NCBI RefSeq assembly: GCF_029963765.1
Contig: NZ_JALBYU010000008.1
Location: forward strand, 1 to 64,000
DNA length: 64,000 bases
Origin: Pseudomonas sp. UYIF39
Lineage (GTDB): Bacteria > Pseudomonadota > Gammaproteobacteria > Pseudomonadales > Pseudomonadaceae
Direction of reading: 5' to 3'
Shown piece by piece: positions 26,666 to 35,134 of the stretch; position 1 is the first letter of the stretch, and each line of letters begins with the position of its first letter. The position numbers were made by a program, and so were the translations under genes. Below the pieces are notes generated by a model. It was not told the DNA's origin. It did not search any database and saw only the letters and a list, made by a program, of their open reading frames with translations.

Positions 26666-27307
26666 TCAGTTCCATACCAGCAGCTCCGCAGGGGTCGGGT
26701 TGTAGGCGTTGCACGGGTTGTTCAGTTGCGGGCAATTGGAGATCAGCACGATCACGTCCATCTCGGCCCGCAGGTCGACGTATTTGCCCGGCGCCGAAAT
26801 TCCGTCCTCAAACGTCAGCCCGCCATCCGCTGTGACCGGCACGTTCATGAAGAAGTTGATGTTCGGCCCGATGTCGCCCTTGCCCAATCGCCCGTCGTGG
26901 ACGCAGGCCCGCAGGTAGTTGTCGCGGCAGCTGTGCATGTAGCGTTTCTCCAACGCGTAACGCACGGTGTTGCTCTCTTGCGCGCAAGCGCCGCCGAGGG
27001 TGTCGTGGCGGCCGCACGTGTCGGCGACGATGGTCAGCATCGGTTTGCCAAGGTTGGAATAGAGCACGCTGCCGGTGCTCAGGTAGACGCTGTTCTGCCG
27101 GCGCAACGTGCGTTGTACGTCGTAGCGTTCCTTCGGATTGGCCACGCTGTAGAACAAGGTGTCGACCGCTTGGTTGCCTTCCAGGTCGAGGATGCGCAAG
27201 GTCTGGCCGGCCTTGACCTCCATCAGCCACGGTTCGCCGGCGGGAATGGTGGCGCGGTAGATCGCAGTTTCTGGTTGCTGGTGAGCAGTAGCGATTGCGA
27301 GTGACAT
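26666..27307 (-). CDS. DUF1989 protein, carboxyguanidine deiminase subunit (UAAP2 type)
   Basis: A 213-aa protein formerly called urea-amidolyase-associated protein 2. Seen: [20 protein letters not shown], then [20 protein letters not shown], the metal/catalytic block [20 protein letters not shown], and [20 protein letters not shown]. Family members work as a pair of unlike subunits converting carboxyguanidine to allophanate and ammonia. It follows its partner gene by 12 bp, which supports the heteromer. Which subunit carries the active site cannot be decided here. Confidence 0.88.
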   Translation of the reverse strand: MSLAIATAHQQPETAIYRATIPAGEPWLMEVKAGQTLRILDLEGNQAVDTLFYSVANPKERYDVQRTLRRQNSVYLSTGSVLYSNLGKPMLTIVADTCGRHDTLGGACAQESNTVRYALEKRYMHSCRDNYLRACVHDGRLGKGDIGPNINFFMNVPVTADGGLTFEDGISAPGKYVDLRAEMDVIVLISNCPQLNNPCNAYNPTPAELLVWN

Positions 27308-27318
27308 GGCAGCGATCC

Positions 27319-28044
27319 TCAGGCGAACAGACGGTCGGTGTTGATGAAGCCGCGCTCGTTTTCCGGGCGCGAGGTGCGGCAGTGTTCGGCGACGCTGGCG
27401 TCGGCGTTCATCCAGCTGAGTTTCAGCGGTTTCGGCGCGTACTCAGGCGAAGGGTCCATCGGATGTTGCAGCGCGGTGAGCACCACCAGCGTGTCCATCG
27501 GCGCATACAACTCGATGTAGTCACCGGCCCTGGAATTGCTTTCGACGAAGTGGAAACGCCCGGCCTCATCGACGTTCACCCGGCTGAACAAATTGAGCGT
27601 CATCAGCAAATCGGACAGGCCCAGCCCCCACTTGCCCAGCTCCACTAACAGGTTGTCGGTGCCGTTGCGGAAGAAGCCGTTGCGCAGTTCCTGATAGCGA
27701 CCCTGGCCGTATTTTTCCGCGACTTCTTCAGCGCACAGCACACCGCCGAGGCTGTCACTCCAGCCGCAGGTGTCAGCAGTGATGGCGGCCAGCACGCGGC
27801 CCATGTCCGAATACAGGCAATGGCCGGTGGTGAGCTTGGCGGTGTGTTGGCATTTGAGGCTGTCGGGCAGGTTCAGGCGTTCGGTTTTCTCATTGGCGTT
27901 GAGCAGCGTCAGGCTGACGTTGGCGCCACCGCGCAGGTCGGTCAGGCGCAGCAGTTGGCCGCGTTTCAACCCGAAAGAACGATGGCCGCCGCCGGGGAGC
28001 ATTTCCTCGGCGAAGGGCGGGAACAATTGAGTCGAATCAGTCAT
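27319..28044 (-). CDS. DUF1989 protein, carboxyguanidine deiminase subunit (UAAP1 type)
   Basis: A 241-aa partner of the previous protein, same fold: [40 protein letters not shown], the block [20 protein letters not shown] and [20 protein letters not shown]. It lies between the ABC transporter genes and UAAP2. In the pathway it acts on the product of the carboxylase and feeds allophanate hydrolase. Confidence 0.88.
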   Translation of the reverse strand: MTDSTQLFPPFAEEMLPGGGHRSFGLKRGQLLRLTDLRGGANVSLTLLNANEKTERLNLPDSLKCQHTAKLTTGHCLYSDMGRVLAAITADTCGWSDSLGGVLCAEEVAEKYGQGRYQELRNGFFRNGTDNLLVELGKWGLGLSDLLMTLNLFSRVNVDEAGRFHFVESNSRAGDYIELYAPMDTLVVLTALQHPMDPSPEYAPKPLKLSWMNADASVAEHCRTSRPENERGFINTDRLFA

Positions 28045-28056
28045 TTCAAAAATCCT

Positions 28057-28845
28057 CTAAGCGATACGAAGCGTGCCTGCCAGCTCAGCCGGCAAGGCAT
28101 CGACGGCGGCACGGTTGGTGCGGCGGTCGCTGTTCAAAGGGATGTCATAAGTGATGCGCGCGCCATAGGCGCCGGGGGCGTGCGGGTCGACGCGGACCTT
28201 GTCGAACACCAACAGGCGAGTACCGAGGCTGAAGCCTTCGGACAGGTCGTGGGTGACCATGAACACCGTCAGTTGCGTCTCGTGCCACAGCTCCAGCAGC
28301 AAACCGTGCATGTCTTTGCGGATGCCCGGATCGAGCGCGCCGAACGGTTCGTCGAGCAGCAACACGCGCGGTTTCATGATCAGCGCCTGGGCGATGGCCA
28401 GCCGTTGTTGCATGCCGCCGGAGAGTTGCGCCGGGTACTTGTCCAGCGAGTGGCCGAGACCGACTTTGTGCAGCAGCACTGAGGCTTGTTCGCGTGCGTC
28501 TTTTTTAGCGCTGCCGAACAAGCGTCCGAGCAGCGGCGAACGTGGTAGTTCAAGGCCCAAGGCGACGTTGTCCAGAACTGTCAGGTGCGGGAACACCGAG
28601 TAGCGCTGAAACACCACGCCACGACTGGCATCCGGCTCGCCGGCCAAGGTCTGGCCGTCGAGCAGAATCTCGCCGCGACTGGCGCGTTCCTGGCCGAGCA
28701 ACAGCCGCAGGAAGGTCGACTTGCCGCAACCGGATGCGCCGACCAAGGTGCAGAACTCACCCTCGTTGACGTTCAGGTTCAGCCCTTCGAGCACCACCTG
28801 ATCGGCGTATTGCTGCCAGACGTTTTTCACCGTGATGAAGCTCAT
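28057..28845 (-). CDS. ABC transporter ATP-binding protein (guanidine operon)
   Basis: A 262-aa ATPase of the nitrate/sulfonate/taurine type. Walker A GASGCGKST near residue 37, Q-loop VVFQRYSVFPHLTVLDNVAL, signature QLSGGMQQRLAIAQAL, Walker B VLLLDEPFGALDPG and the switch His in VFMVTHDLSEG are all intact. The start overlaps the permease stop by 4 nt. It energises uptake of the operon substrate, by context guanidine. Confidence 0.93.
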   Translation of the reverse strand: MSFITVKNVWQQYADQVVLEGLNLNVNEGEFCTLVGASGCGKSTFLRLLLGQERASRGEILLDGQTLAGEPDASRGVVFQRYSVFPHLTVLDNVALGLELPRSPLLGRLFGSAKKDAREQASVLLHKVGLGHSLDKYPAQLSGGMQQRLAIAQALIMKPRVLLLDEPFGALDPGIRKDMHGLLLELWHETQLTVFMVTHDLSEGFSLGTRLLVFDKVRVDPHAPGAYGARITYDIPLNSDRRTNRAAVDALPAELAGTLRIA

Positions 28846-29657
28846 GCGCGGGCCCCCTCATACCAAGGGAACGCCCGTTGGGTCAGGCGCTTCAGGCCCC
28901 AGTCCATCAGCCAGGCGAGCAGGGTGATCCACACCACGTAGGGCAAAATCACGTCCATCGCCAGATAACGGCGCACCAGGAAAATCCGGTAACCGAGGCC
29001 ATCGGTGGAGGCGATGGCTTCGGCCGCGATCAGGAACAACCACGCCGAGCCGAGCATCAGTCGCAGCGAGATCAGCAGGCGCGGGAGCAATTGCGGCAGC
29101 ACTACCCGCAGCATCAGCGTCCAGGTCGAAGCGCCGAGGGTTTGGGCCTTGATCAGCAACTCGACCGGTATCTCCCGGGCGCGTTGCTCCAGATCGCGAG
29201 CAAGACACGGGGTGATGCCGATCACGATCAGCATCACTTTCGACAATTCCCCCAGGCCGAACACGATGAATAGAATCGGCAGAATTGCCAGCGGCGGCAC
29301 CATCGACAGCACCGTCAGCAACGGCGACAACGGCGCGCCAAACAGCGGCAAAGTCCCGGCGGCGATGCCCAGGCACAGCCCGGCCAACGCGCTGATGCCG
29401 AGGCCGATGGCCAGGCGTCGCAGGCTGGAGGCTGTGTCTTGCCACAACACGTATTCACCGGTGCGGGTGTCGGCGGTGAACGCCAGGCGTTTCACCGCGT
29501 CGGTCATCTGCACGGCGCTCGGCAATAGCTTGTCGTTGGGGTTGTCCGTCAGCCGCTCGGCCGAGCCCATGAAGTAGGCGAACAGCACCAGGGCGAACGG
29601 CAGGATCACCAACAGCAGGCGACTCGGGCGATCCGGGTGGCGATTGATCAGGCGCAT
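28842..29657 (-). CDS. ABC transporter permease (guanidine operon)
   Basis: A 271-aa inner-membrane permease of the BPD_transp_1 (SsuC/TauC) type with about six helices (LLLVILPFALVLFAYFMGSA; LSPLLTVLSMVPPLAILPIL) and the cytoplasmic EAA-like loop around QTLGASTWTLMLRVVLPQLL that contacts the ATPase. It lies between the binding-protein and ATPase genes. Confidence 0.92.
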   Translation of the reverse strand: MRLINRHPDRPSRLLLVILPFALVLFAYFMGSAERLTDNPNDKLLPSAVQMTDAVKRLAFTADTRTGEYVLWQDTASSLRRLAIGLGISALAGLCLGIAAGTLPLFGAPLSPLLTVLSMVPPLAILPILFIVFGLGELSKVMLIVIGITPCLARDLEQRAREIPVELLIKAQTLGASTWTLMLRVVLPQLLPRLLISLRLMLGSAWLFLIAAEAIASTDGLGYRIFLVRRYLAMDVILPYVVWITLLAWLMDWGLKRLTQRAFPWYEGARA

Positions 29658-29673
29658 GGCCAGGTCCTCCTGA

Positions 29674-30741
29674 TTACAGCTTGGCGTCGGCAGCCATCTG
29701 CACGTAGGTCGGGTCGAAGCGCAGCTTGAGGTTGGTCTTGTCGCCGCTGGTCACGCCATTGGCGAATGCCATGCCTACCGCGCTGGTGTCCTTGGCGCCT
29801 TCACCGAGCAAGCCGTGCTGGAAGGAGAACTCGGCCACCTTGCGCATGGTGTCCGGCAGTTGCTTGCTGGTGGAAAACGCCAGGGCTTCTTTGGGGGTGG
29901 CGAACAATTTGGTGGTGTCCAGTTGCGACTGGAAACCGGCCAGGTCGGTGCCGGAGGCTTTGGCCATGTGTTCAAGTGCCGCTTTGCTCGCGGCGTTTTT
30001 CGCGTTCATCAACTCGACTACTTCGAACCAGGCACCGGTCAGCGCTTTGCCCAGGGCCGGGTTGTCTTTGAGGGTGGCGCTGTTGACCACCATCATGTCC
30101 ATGATTTCGCCTGGGATCTGACTGGAGTTGAACACTTCGGTCACCGCAGGCTTGGCCTTGATGTCCGAAAGCATCGGGTTCCAGGTGGTGACGGCGTTGA
30201 CCTGATCGGTGTTGAAGGCCGCCGAGATGTCGGCGTCGGAGGTGTTGACCACTTTCAGGTCTTTCTCGGTGAGATCGACCGAATCCAGCGCCCGGGCCAA
30301 CAGGTAGTGGGAAACCGACAGCTCCACCAGATTGACGTCCATGCCTTTGAGGTCGGTGACTTTCTTGCCATCGCCCTTGAGCACAATACCGTCGTTGCCG
30401 TTAGAGAAGTCGCTGACGATCAGCGCGGTGCTGTCGACGCCACCGGCCGCCGGAATGGTCAGCGCGTCCATGTTGGTCATGGTGCAGCCGTCGAACTGGC
30501 CGGCGGTGTATTGGTTGATGGATTCGACGTAGTCATTGAGCTGTACCACATCGATCTTGATGCCGTACTTCTTCGCCCATTTATCGACGATGCCTTGGCT
30601 GCCAGCGTATTCCCAGGGCATCCAGCCGGCGTAGATGGTCCAGCAAACGCTGAAGTGGTCTTTCTGGGCGGCCTGGGACGAGACGCTCACGAGGGCTGCG
30701 AATGCAGCGGCGAGCAGGGTGGGTAAACGAAGCTTGAGCAT
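29674..30741 (-). CDS. ABC transporter substrate-binding protein (guanidine operon)
   Basis: A 355-aa periplasmic binding protein of the NMT1/TauA type with a signal peptide (LPTLLAAAFAALVSVSSQAA, cleavage near residue 24). Mature start KDHFSVCWTIYAGWMPWEYA, then GIVDKWAKKYGIKIDVVQLN and QFDGCTMTNMDALTIPAAGG. Databases often call it a urea transporter, but the guanidine riboswitch 60 nt upstream argues that the ligand is guanidine. It is the first gene of the operon. Confidence 0.9.
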   Translation of the reverse strand: MLKLRLPTLLAAAFAALVSVSSQAAQKDHFSVCWTIYAGWMPWEYAGSQGIVDKWAKKYGIKIDVVQLNDYVESINQYTAGQFDGCTMTNMDALTIPAAGGVDSTALIVSDFSNGNDGIVLKGDGKKVTDLKGMDVNLVELSVSHYLLARALDSVDLTEKDLKVVNTSDADISAAFNTDQVNAVTTWNPMLSDIKAKPAVTEVFNSSQIPGEIMDMMVVNSATLKDNPALGKALTGAWFEVVELMNAKNAASKAALEHMAKASGTDLAGFQSQLDTTKLFATPKEALAFSTSKQLPDTMRKVAEFSFQHGLLGEGAKDTSAVGMAFANGVTSGDKTNLKLRFDPTYVQMAADAKL

Positions 30742-30802
30742 GGGTGGTTCTCCAGTTGATCAAGGGCGGGCAGGAGTCAACGCGGCACCGCGAACGGTGG
30801 CT

Positions 30803-30897
30803 TGTCTCCCGGGCTTTTGTCCCGCCGTGTAACCTCAACTGGAGGTCGCCAACTCTCGGACCAGCCACTCGCCTTAGCGAGCCGGAACCCTAGTCAG
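30803..30897 (-). ncRNA. Guanidine-I (ykkC) riboswitch
   Basis: Read on the minus strand: CTAGGGTTCCGGCTCGC, then GGTCCGAGAGTTGGCGACC, then ACACGGCGGGACAAAAGCCC followed by GGGAGA. These are the conserved blocks of the ykkC class I guanidine aptamer in the right order and spacing. It ends about 60 nt before the binding-protein start. No U-tract terminator follows; a 5-bp hairpin CACCG-CGAA-CGGTG (30786-30799) lies in the expression platform, so control may be at translation. Confidence 0.95.
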
Positions 30898-30950
30898 CCA
30901 TTGCAAATTGTGGTGCCGCGAACCTGTGATGACTCCTGCACGTCTTTGCT

Positions 30951-30969
30951 AAAGCGAGAGCCGTGCCAA
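30951..30969 (-). promoter_or_regulatory. Sigma-54-like promoter of the guanidine operon
   Basis: The minus strand reads TTGGCACGGCTCTCGCTTT. GG and GC are exactly 10 bp apart and the -24 box TGGCACG is perfect; the -12 box is TCGC where TTGC is ideal. Transcription would start near 30942, about 45 nt before the riboswitch. RpoN control fits a nitrogen-scavenging operon. Confidence 0.6.
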
Positions 30970-31181
30970 GTTGGCTTGAGCGCTCTAGCGTGGGCGATTA
31001 CGCCATTGGCGCGTTGGGAGGAGGTGGCCGCGTTGCCTTGTGATGGTGCGCGGGTGCACCGCAATGGATCGGGCCGGCCGCTGATCTGAAGGTCCAGGCG
31101 ACTCGGCACTCGACGCAGCATTGCCAGTCAAAACAGGTGTCAGCCGGCCTGTTCCGACTGTAGGTCTTTCAGGAGGCCGCC

Positions 31182-31424
31182 ATGTTTCGTCGACTGTTGT
31201 TCTGTGTTGTTCTCGGTCTGGGGTTGTCCGGCTGCTACTACTACGCCGGTGGCTATGATGTGTATTCCGAGCCTTATTACTACCCCGGCTATTCGCCCTA
31301 TTCCTACTATTACGGACCGCGCTATTACTACGGACCGCGCTTTTACGGCGGCTATCGCTACTACTATTGGGGCGGGCATTCGCCACGTCATTACGGAGGT
31401 GGTTATCGTGGTGGCCACCATTAA
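31182..31424 (+). CDS. Tyrosine-rich small lipoprotein
   Basis: An 80-aa protein with a lipoprotein signal (FRRLLFCVVLGLGLSGC, lipobox L-S-G-C at residues 14-17). About a third of the mature part is Tyr, with Gly, Pro and Arg, in repeats such as Y-Y-Y-G-P-R. A His/Gly tail follows. No family function known. RBS aggaggccgcc is identical to that of the next gene (31592), and both encode Tyr-rich lipoproteins, pointing to duplication. Confidence 0.8.
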   Translation: MFRRLLFCVVLGLGLSGCYYYAGGYDVYSEPYYYPGYSPYSYYYGPRYYYGPRFYGGYRYYYWGGHSPRHYGGGYRGGHH

Positions 31425-31591
31425 TCAGCGGGTGAATGGATGAAAAACCTTTCATCGGCGACTTGTTTCAATGTGTTTCAGGAACGCACCAGATTTGGAA
31501 AACGATGTCTGATCTTTCGACAGTCACCGAATAATTGACTGTCGCCTGCCAGCGTCGCTGGTGTGGCTCACTCGCGGTCCAGGAGGCCGCC

Positions 31592-32020
31592 ATGTATCTG
31601 CGAATTCTTCTGATTGCTGTATTGGGATTGTCTCTTGGTGCATGTGTGCCTTATTCCGATGGAGGATCCAGCTACTACAGTTCCGAGGTCTATTCCTCGC
31701 CATCTTATTATGACGGCGGGCCTTATTACTCAGGTGGCGGCGGCTATTACACGCAACCACGCCGGTACTACGCACCGCCAGCGCGGTATTACCAACCAAC
31801 GCCGCGGTATTACCACCAGCCGCGGGTTTATCAACCGGCACCACGCTATTACCAGTCGCAACGAGGCGACTATCGGGCCCATCAGAATCAGGGTTGGGAC
31901 GGCCGTAACCGCGGCGGTCGGGACAACGACTATCGCGGACATGGCGGTCGGGACAATCGTGGTGGACGAGGCGACCACAACGGTCGCGGCGATAACGATG
32001 GCCGAGGCGGCCACCGTTAA
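31592..32020 (+). CDS. Tyrosine-rich lipoprotein with Arg/Gly/Asp tail
   Basis: A 142-aa protein: lipoprotein signal LRILLIAVLGLSLGAC (lipobox L-G-A-C), a Tyr/Pro region with repeats of the form P-x-R-Y-Y-x-P (residues 30-90), then a low-complexity Asp/Arg/Gly/Asn tail of about 45 residues rich in R-G-D-N and G-R-G. The start at 31592 follows aggaggccgcc and begins the signal, so it is preferred to the longer frame from 31535. The highly charged tail suggests binding to polyanions or cell-wall material; this is inference. Confidence 0.82.
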   Translation: MYLRILLIAVLGLSLGACVPYSDGGSSYYSSEVYSSPSYYDGGPYYSGGGGYYTQPRRYYAPPARYYQPTPRYYHQPRVYQPAPRYYQSQRGDYRAHQNQGWDGRNRGGRDNDYRGHGGRDNRGGRGDHNGRGDNDGRGGHR

Positions 32021-32030
32021 ACACTCATTA

Positions 32031-32060
32031 AAAAGCGGCGCATGAAGCGCCGCTTTTTTT
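32031..32060 (+). terminator. Rho-independent terminator after the lipoprotein pair
   Basis: AAAAGCGGCGC, loop atgaa, then GCGCCGCTTTTTTT: a perfect GC-rich stem with a T-tract, 10 bp after the stop. Confidence 0.9.
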
Positions 32061-32078
32061 GCCCGGATTTCAGTATTC

Positions 32079-33182
32079 CTACAGATCGGCCAGAGGATGC
32101 CGACCTTCCCAGGCCTTGTGGAAATGCGCTTCTACCACCGCATCCGGCAGGTTATTGATGTCTGGCCAGTGCCAATGCGGTTTTTGATCCTTGTCGATCA
32201 ACCGTGCGCGCACACCTTCGCTGAACTCCGGATGACGGCAGCAGTTGAGGCTCATGGTGTATTCCATCTGAAAGACTTGAGCCAGCGACATGTGCCGGGC
32301 GCGGGCGATCTGTTCCCACACCAGATGAGCGGTCAGGGGCGAGCCTTCGCTCATGGTTTTCGCAGCACGGCTGAGCAGCAGATCCGTGTTGTCGCGCAGC
32401 TGGCTGATGGCCTTCCAGGCGCAGCGCACGTCACTGACATCCAGCAGCTCATCGATCTGCTGGCGTCGCGGTAGCCACTGGGCTTCAGGCATTTGCGCGA
32501 TCGCTTCTTGCTGCAATGCCTTGAGCAGGCTGTTCAGTTGCATCGGCGTCTGTTCCTGCCAGTTCAACTGCAGCAGGCCTTCCATCAGCTCTTCCTGCTG
32601 TTCATCGAGCAGGAAACGGTCGGCCAGGTCCAGATCGATCGCATCGCGACCATTCATATGGGCGCCGGTCAGGCCGAGAAACAATCCGAGCTTGCCGGGC
32701 AGGCGCGACAGAAACCAACTGGCCCCGACATCCGGGTACAAACCGATACTGATCTCCGGCATCGCCAGGCGGCTGCTCGGCGTGACAATCCGGATGCCTG
32801 CCCCTTGCAGCAGCCCCATGCCGCCGCCGAGCACATAACCATGCCCCCAGCAGATCAGTGGTTTAGGGTAAGTGTGCAGATTGAAGTCCAGGCGATACTC
32901 CGCCGCAAAGAAATGCGCTGCCAGCGGCGGCACTTCGCCGGGATGGGCGCGACAGGCTTCCACCAGGCTGCGGACTTCACCGCCGGCGCAAAAGGCTTTG
33001 GCACCGTTGCCTCGCAACACGACGCAGACGATTTGTGGCTCTTTGGCCCAGGCGTCCAGTTGATCGCGCAAGGCGTTGATCATCGGCAAGGACAGGGCAT
33101 TGAGGGAGCTTTCGGCATCCAGGCTGGCGACTCCGATGCGTGCGCCGTCGGTGCCAGTGAGTTCTTCGAAGTGCAGATTCAT
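32079..33182 (-). CDS. Enoyl-CoA hydratase/isomerase family, 3-hydroxyisobutyryl-CoA hydrolase-like
   Basis: A 367-aa crotonase-fold protein. Seen: the oxyanion-hole blocks RGNGAKAFCAGGEVRSLVEA and GGGMGLLQGAGIRIVTPSSR, then LAMPEISIGLYPDVGASWFL with the conserved Glu and Asp of the HIBCH subgroup, and a long C-terminal part (SLNCCRHPEFSEGVRARLID, then KDQKPHW) typical of that group and absent from plain hydratases. The expected role is thioester hydrolysis in valine breakdown, but no other valine genes are near, so the substrate is uncertain. Confidence 0.85.
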   Translation of the reverse strand: MNLHFEELTGTDGARIGVASLDAESSLNALSLPMINALRDQLDAWAKEPQIVCVVLRGNGAKAFCAGGEVRSLVEACRAHPGEVPPLAAHFFAAEYRLDFNLHTYPKPLICWGHGYVLGGGMGLLQGAGIRIVTPSSRLAMPEISIGLYPDVGASWFLSRLPGKLGLFLGLTGAHMNGRDAIDLDLADRFLLDEQQEELMEGLLQLNWQEQTPMQLNSLLKALQQEAIAQMPEAQWLPRRQQIDELLDVSDVRCAWKAISQLRDNTDLLLSRAAKTMSEGSPLTAHLVWEQIARARHMSLAQVFQMEYTMSLNCCRHPEFSEGVRARLIDKDQKPHWHWPDINNLPDAVVEAHFHKAWEGRHPLADL

Positions 33183-33314
33183 CGTGACCTCGATCGGGAA
33201 TTTGAGCGTTCAGTATGATCGCTGTACAGGAAAGTGCAGGATCTGCGTCAGATCAATTGACAAGCGTGATGGGCTTTCCTAGGGTTCGCCCCATTGTTTT
33301 TGCCGGATGTAACC

Positions 33315-34007
33315 ATGACTGCTGACGACCGTATCAAACTCGAACCGAGCTGGAAGGAGGCACTGCGTGCCGAATTCGACCAGCCTTACATGGCGGAGTT
33401 GCGTAACTTCCTGCAAGAGGAGCGTGCGGCCGGCAAGGAAATCTACCCTCCGGGACCGATGATTTTCAACGCGCTCAATTCGACGCCGCTGGATAAAGTC
33501 AAAGTCGTCATCCTCGGCCAAGACCCGTACCACGGTCCGGGACAGGCCCACGGCTTGTGCTTCTCGGTGCAACCGGGCGTACCGGCGCCGCCGTCGCTGG
33601 TGAACATCTATAAAGAGTTGAAGCGCGATCTGAACATCGACATCCCGACCCACGGTTGCCTGCAAAGCTGGGCTGACCAGGGCGTGCTGATGATCAACAC
33701 CACCATGACCGTCGAACGCGCCAACGCCAATGCGCACAAGGACAAGGGCTGGCAGTTTTTCACCGATCGGATCATTGAAGTGGTCAGCGCACATCAGCCG
33801 CATCTGGTGTTCATGCTGTGGGGCGCCCATGCGCAGAGCAAGCAGAAACTGATCGATGCCACCAAGCATCTGGTGCTGACGTCGGTGCATCCGTCACCGT
33901 TGTCCGCCTATCGAGGCTTCCTCGGGTGCGGGCACTTCAGCCGAACCAATAAGTATCTTGAGCAGAATGGCGAGACGCCGATCGAGTGGCGGTTGCCGCC
34001 AGTCTAA
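33315..34007 (+). CDS. ung: Uracil-DNA glycosylase, family 1
   Basis: A 230-aa base-excision repair enzyme removing uracil from DNA. Motif [19 protein letters not shown] (catalytic Asp), [20 protein letters not shown], the [11 protein letters not shown] strand and motif [19 protein letters not shown] (catalytic His, Leu intercalation loop) are all present. The ATG at 33315 begins the usual N-terminus; the longer frame from 33294 adds only a few residues. Confidence 0.96.
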   Translation: MTADDRIKLEPSWKEALRAEFDQPYMAELRNFLQEERAAGKEIYPPGPMIFNALNSTPLDKVKVVILGQDPYHGPGQAHGLCFSVQPGVPAPPSLVNIYKELKRDLNIDIPTHGCLQSWADQGVLMINTTMTVERANANAHKDKGWQFFTDRIIEVVSAHQPHLVFMLWGAHAQSKQKLIDATKHLVLTSVHPSPLSAYRGFLGCGHFSRTNKYLEQNGETPIEWRLPPV

Positions 34008-34011
34008 AAAG

Positions 34012-34080
34012 CATCACGAGCAAGCTCGCTCCCACAAGGATCACGCGAACCCTGTGGGAGCGAGTCTGCTCGCGAATGGG
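34012..34080. repeat. REP/BIME element after ung
   Basis: catcacgagcaagctcgctc-ccacaa and ccctgtgggagcgagtctgc-tcgcga face each other with a 14-bp gap, between the convergent ung and abrB-like genes. Confidence 0.9.
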
Positions 34081-34093
34081 TCGACTCGGTTTT

Positions 34094-35134
34094 TCAGACA
34101 GAATCCGGCTGCCGATTCCAATACTTGAACAACGGCTCCGCCAGAAACAACACAAACAACAGCCGCATCACCTGCATCGCCGTCACCAGCGGCACCGACA
34201 ACTGCAATGTCTCTGCCGTCAGACTCATCTCCGCAATCCCGCCGGGCATCATGCCGAGCGTCAACGAACGCAAATCCAGGTGGATCAGCGCACTCAACCC
34301 CAATGCTGCCAGCGTGGCGATCAACATGGTCAGCACCGTGCCGATCAAGGTCCGTCCCATAAAAGAAGGCGCACGCCGGAAAAACTGCCGATTGAAGTGA
34401 CACCCCAACCCGCTGCCAATCAACCATTGGCCGATCTGGCTGCCGCCGTTGGGCAAGCCGATGTGCAGGTCCCAGCCGATACTCACCGCCGCACTCACCA
34501 GCAACGGCCCGAACAGCCACGGGTTGGGTTGACGCAGTCGCTCCCAGAGCCACGCGGACAATGCGCCGGCCGGGAATAGAAAGGCCAGCCACCACCAATT
34601 GACGGTGGACGGATGAAAAACCGGCGTGCCGCTGCCCAACAAATACTTGAACGCCGCCGGCACACACAGCACCACCACTAACACCCGCAGACTTTGCCCC
34701 GCCGCAACGCGACTGAGCACCGCGCCGTTACGCGCGCCGAGGTTGACCATCTCCCCGGAGCCGCCCGGCATGCTGGAAAAGAACGCGGTGGCGCGATCTT
34801 CACCGGTACGCCGCATCAACCAGACCCCGACCACGGCCGACAGGCTGGTGACTAACGCACCGAAGAAGATCAGACCGAAGTGGCTCAGGACCTGCTCCAT
34901 CACCACCGGGGTGAAGTGCAGGCCGATACCGATGCCGACAATCCACTGGCCGCACTTGCGGCCGCCAGGGATTTCCGCCAATTGCCAGGGTGTCAGGCAA
35001 CGCACCAGGATGATCGCCAGCAACGAGCCGACCATCCACGGTAGCGGCCAGCCGATCTGGCTGGCCAGGTTACCGCCCAGCAGACCGACCAGCGGAGTTC
35101 CCCACCAGGCTTTGAAGGGTGTTCGATCAGACAT
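34094..35134 (-). CDS. AbrB-family membrane protein
   Basis: A 346-aa protein of the membrane AbrB-duplication family: two similar halves, each with about five helices and the G-x-G-I-G or M-P-G-G signature (FFSSMPGGSGEMVNLGARNG in the first, LTLGMMPGGIAEMSLTAETL in the second). The family is named for an E. coli protein affecting aidB expression, but is likely a transporter. Its start overlaps the tctA stop by 8 nt, so it is the last gene of the tricarboxylate operon and may add an export or accessory function. Confidence 0.85.
   Translation of the reverse strand: MSDRTPFKAWWGTPLVGLLGGNLASQIGWPLPWMVGSLLAIILVRCLTPWQLAEIPGGRKCGQWIVGIGIGLHFTPVVMEQVLSHFGLIFFGALVTSLSAVVGVWLMRRTGEDRATAFFSSMPGGSGEMVNLGARNGAVLSRVAAGQSLRVLVVVLCVPAAFKYLLGSGTPVFHPSTVNWWWLAFLFPAGALSAWLWERLRQPNPWLFGPLLVSAAVSIGWDLHIGLPNGGSQIGQWLIGSGLGCHFNRQFFRRAPSFMGRTLIGTVLTMLIATLAALGLSALIHLDLRSLTLGMMPGGIAEMSLTAETLQLSVPLVTAMQVMRLLFVLFLAEPLFKYWNRQPDSV

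Noticed and set aside
31045..31060. GGTGC and GCACC half-sites upstream of the sigma-54-like promoter, considered as an NtrC site
   Set aside because: The orientation is GGTGC...GCACC, the reverse of the NtrC consensus GCACC...GGTGC. The following TGCACC at 31055 has only a partial partner.
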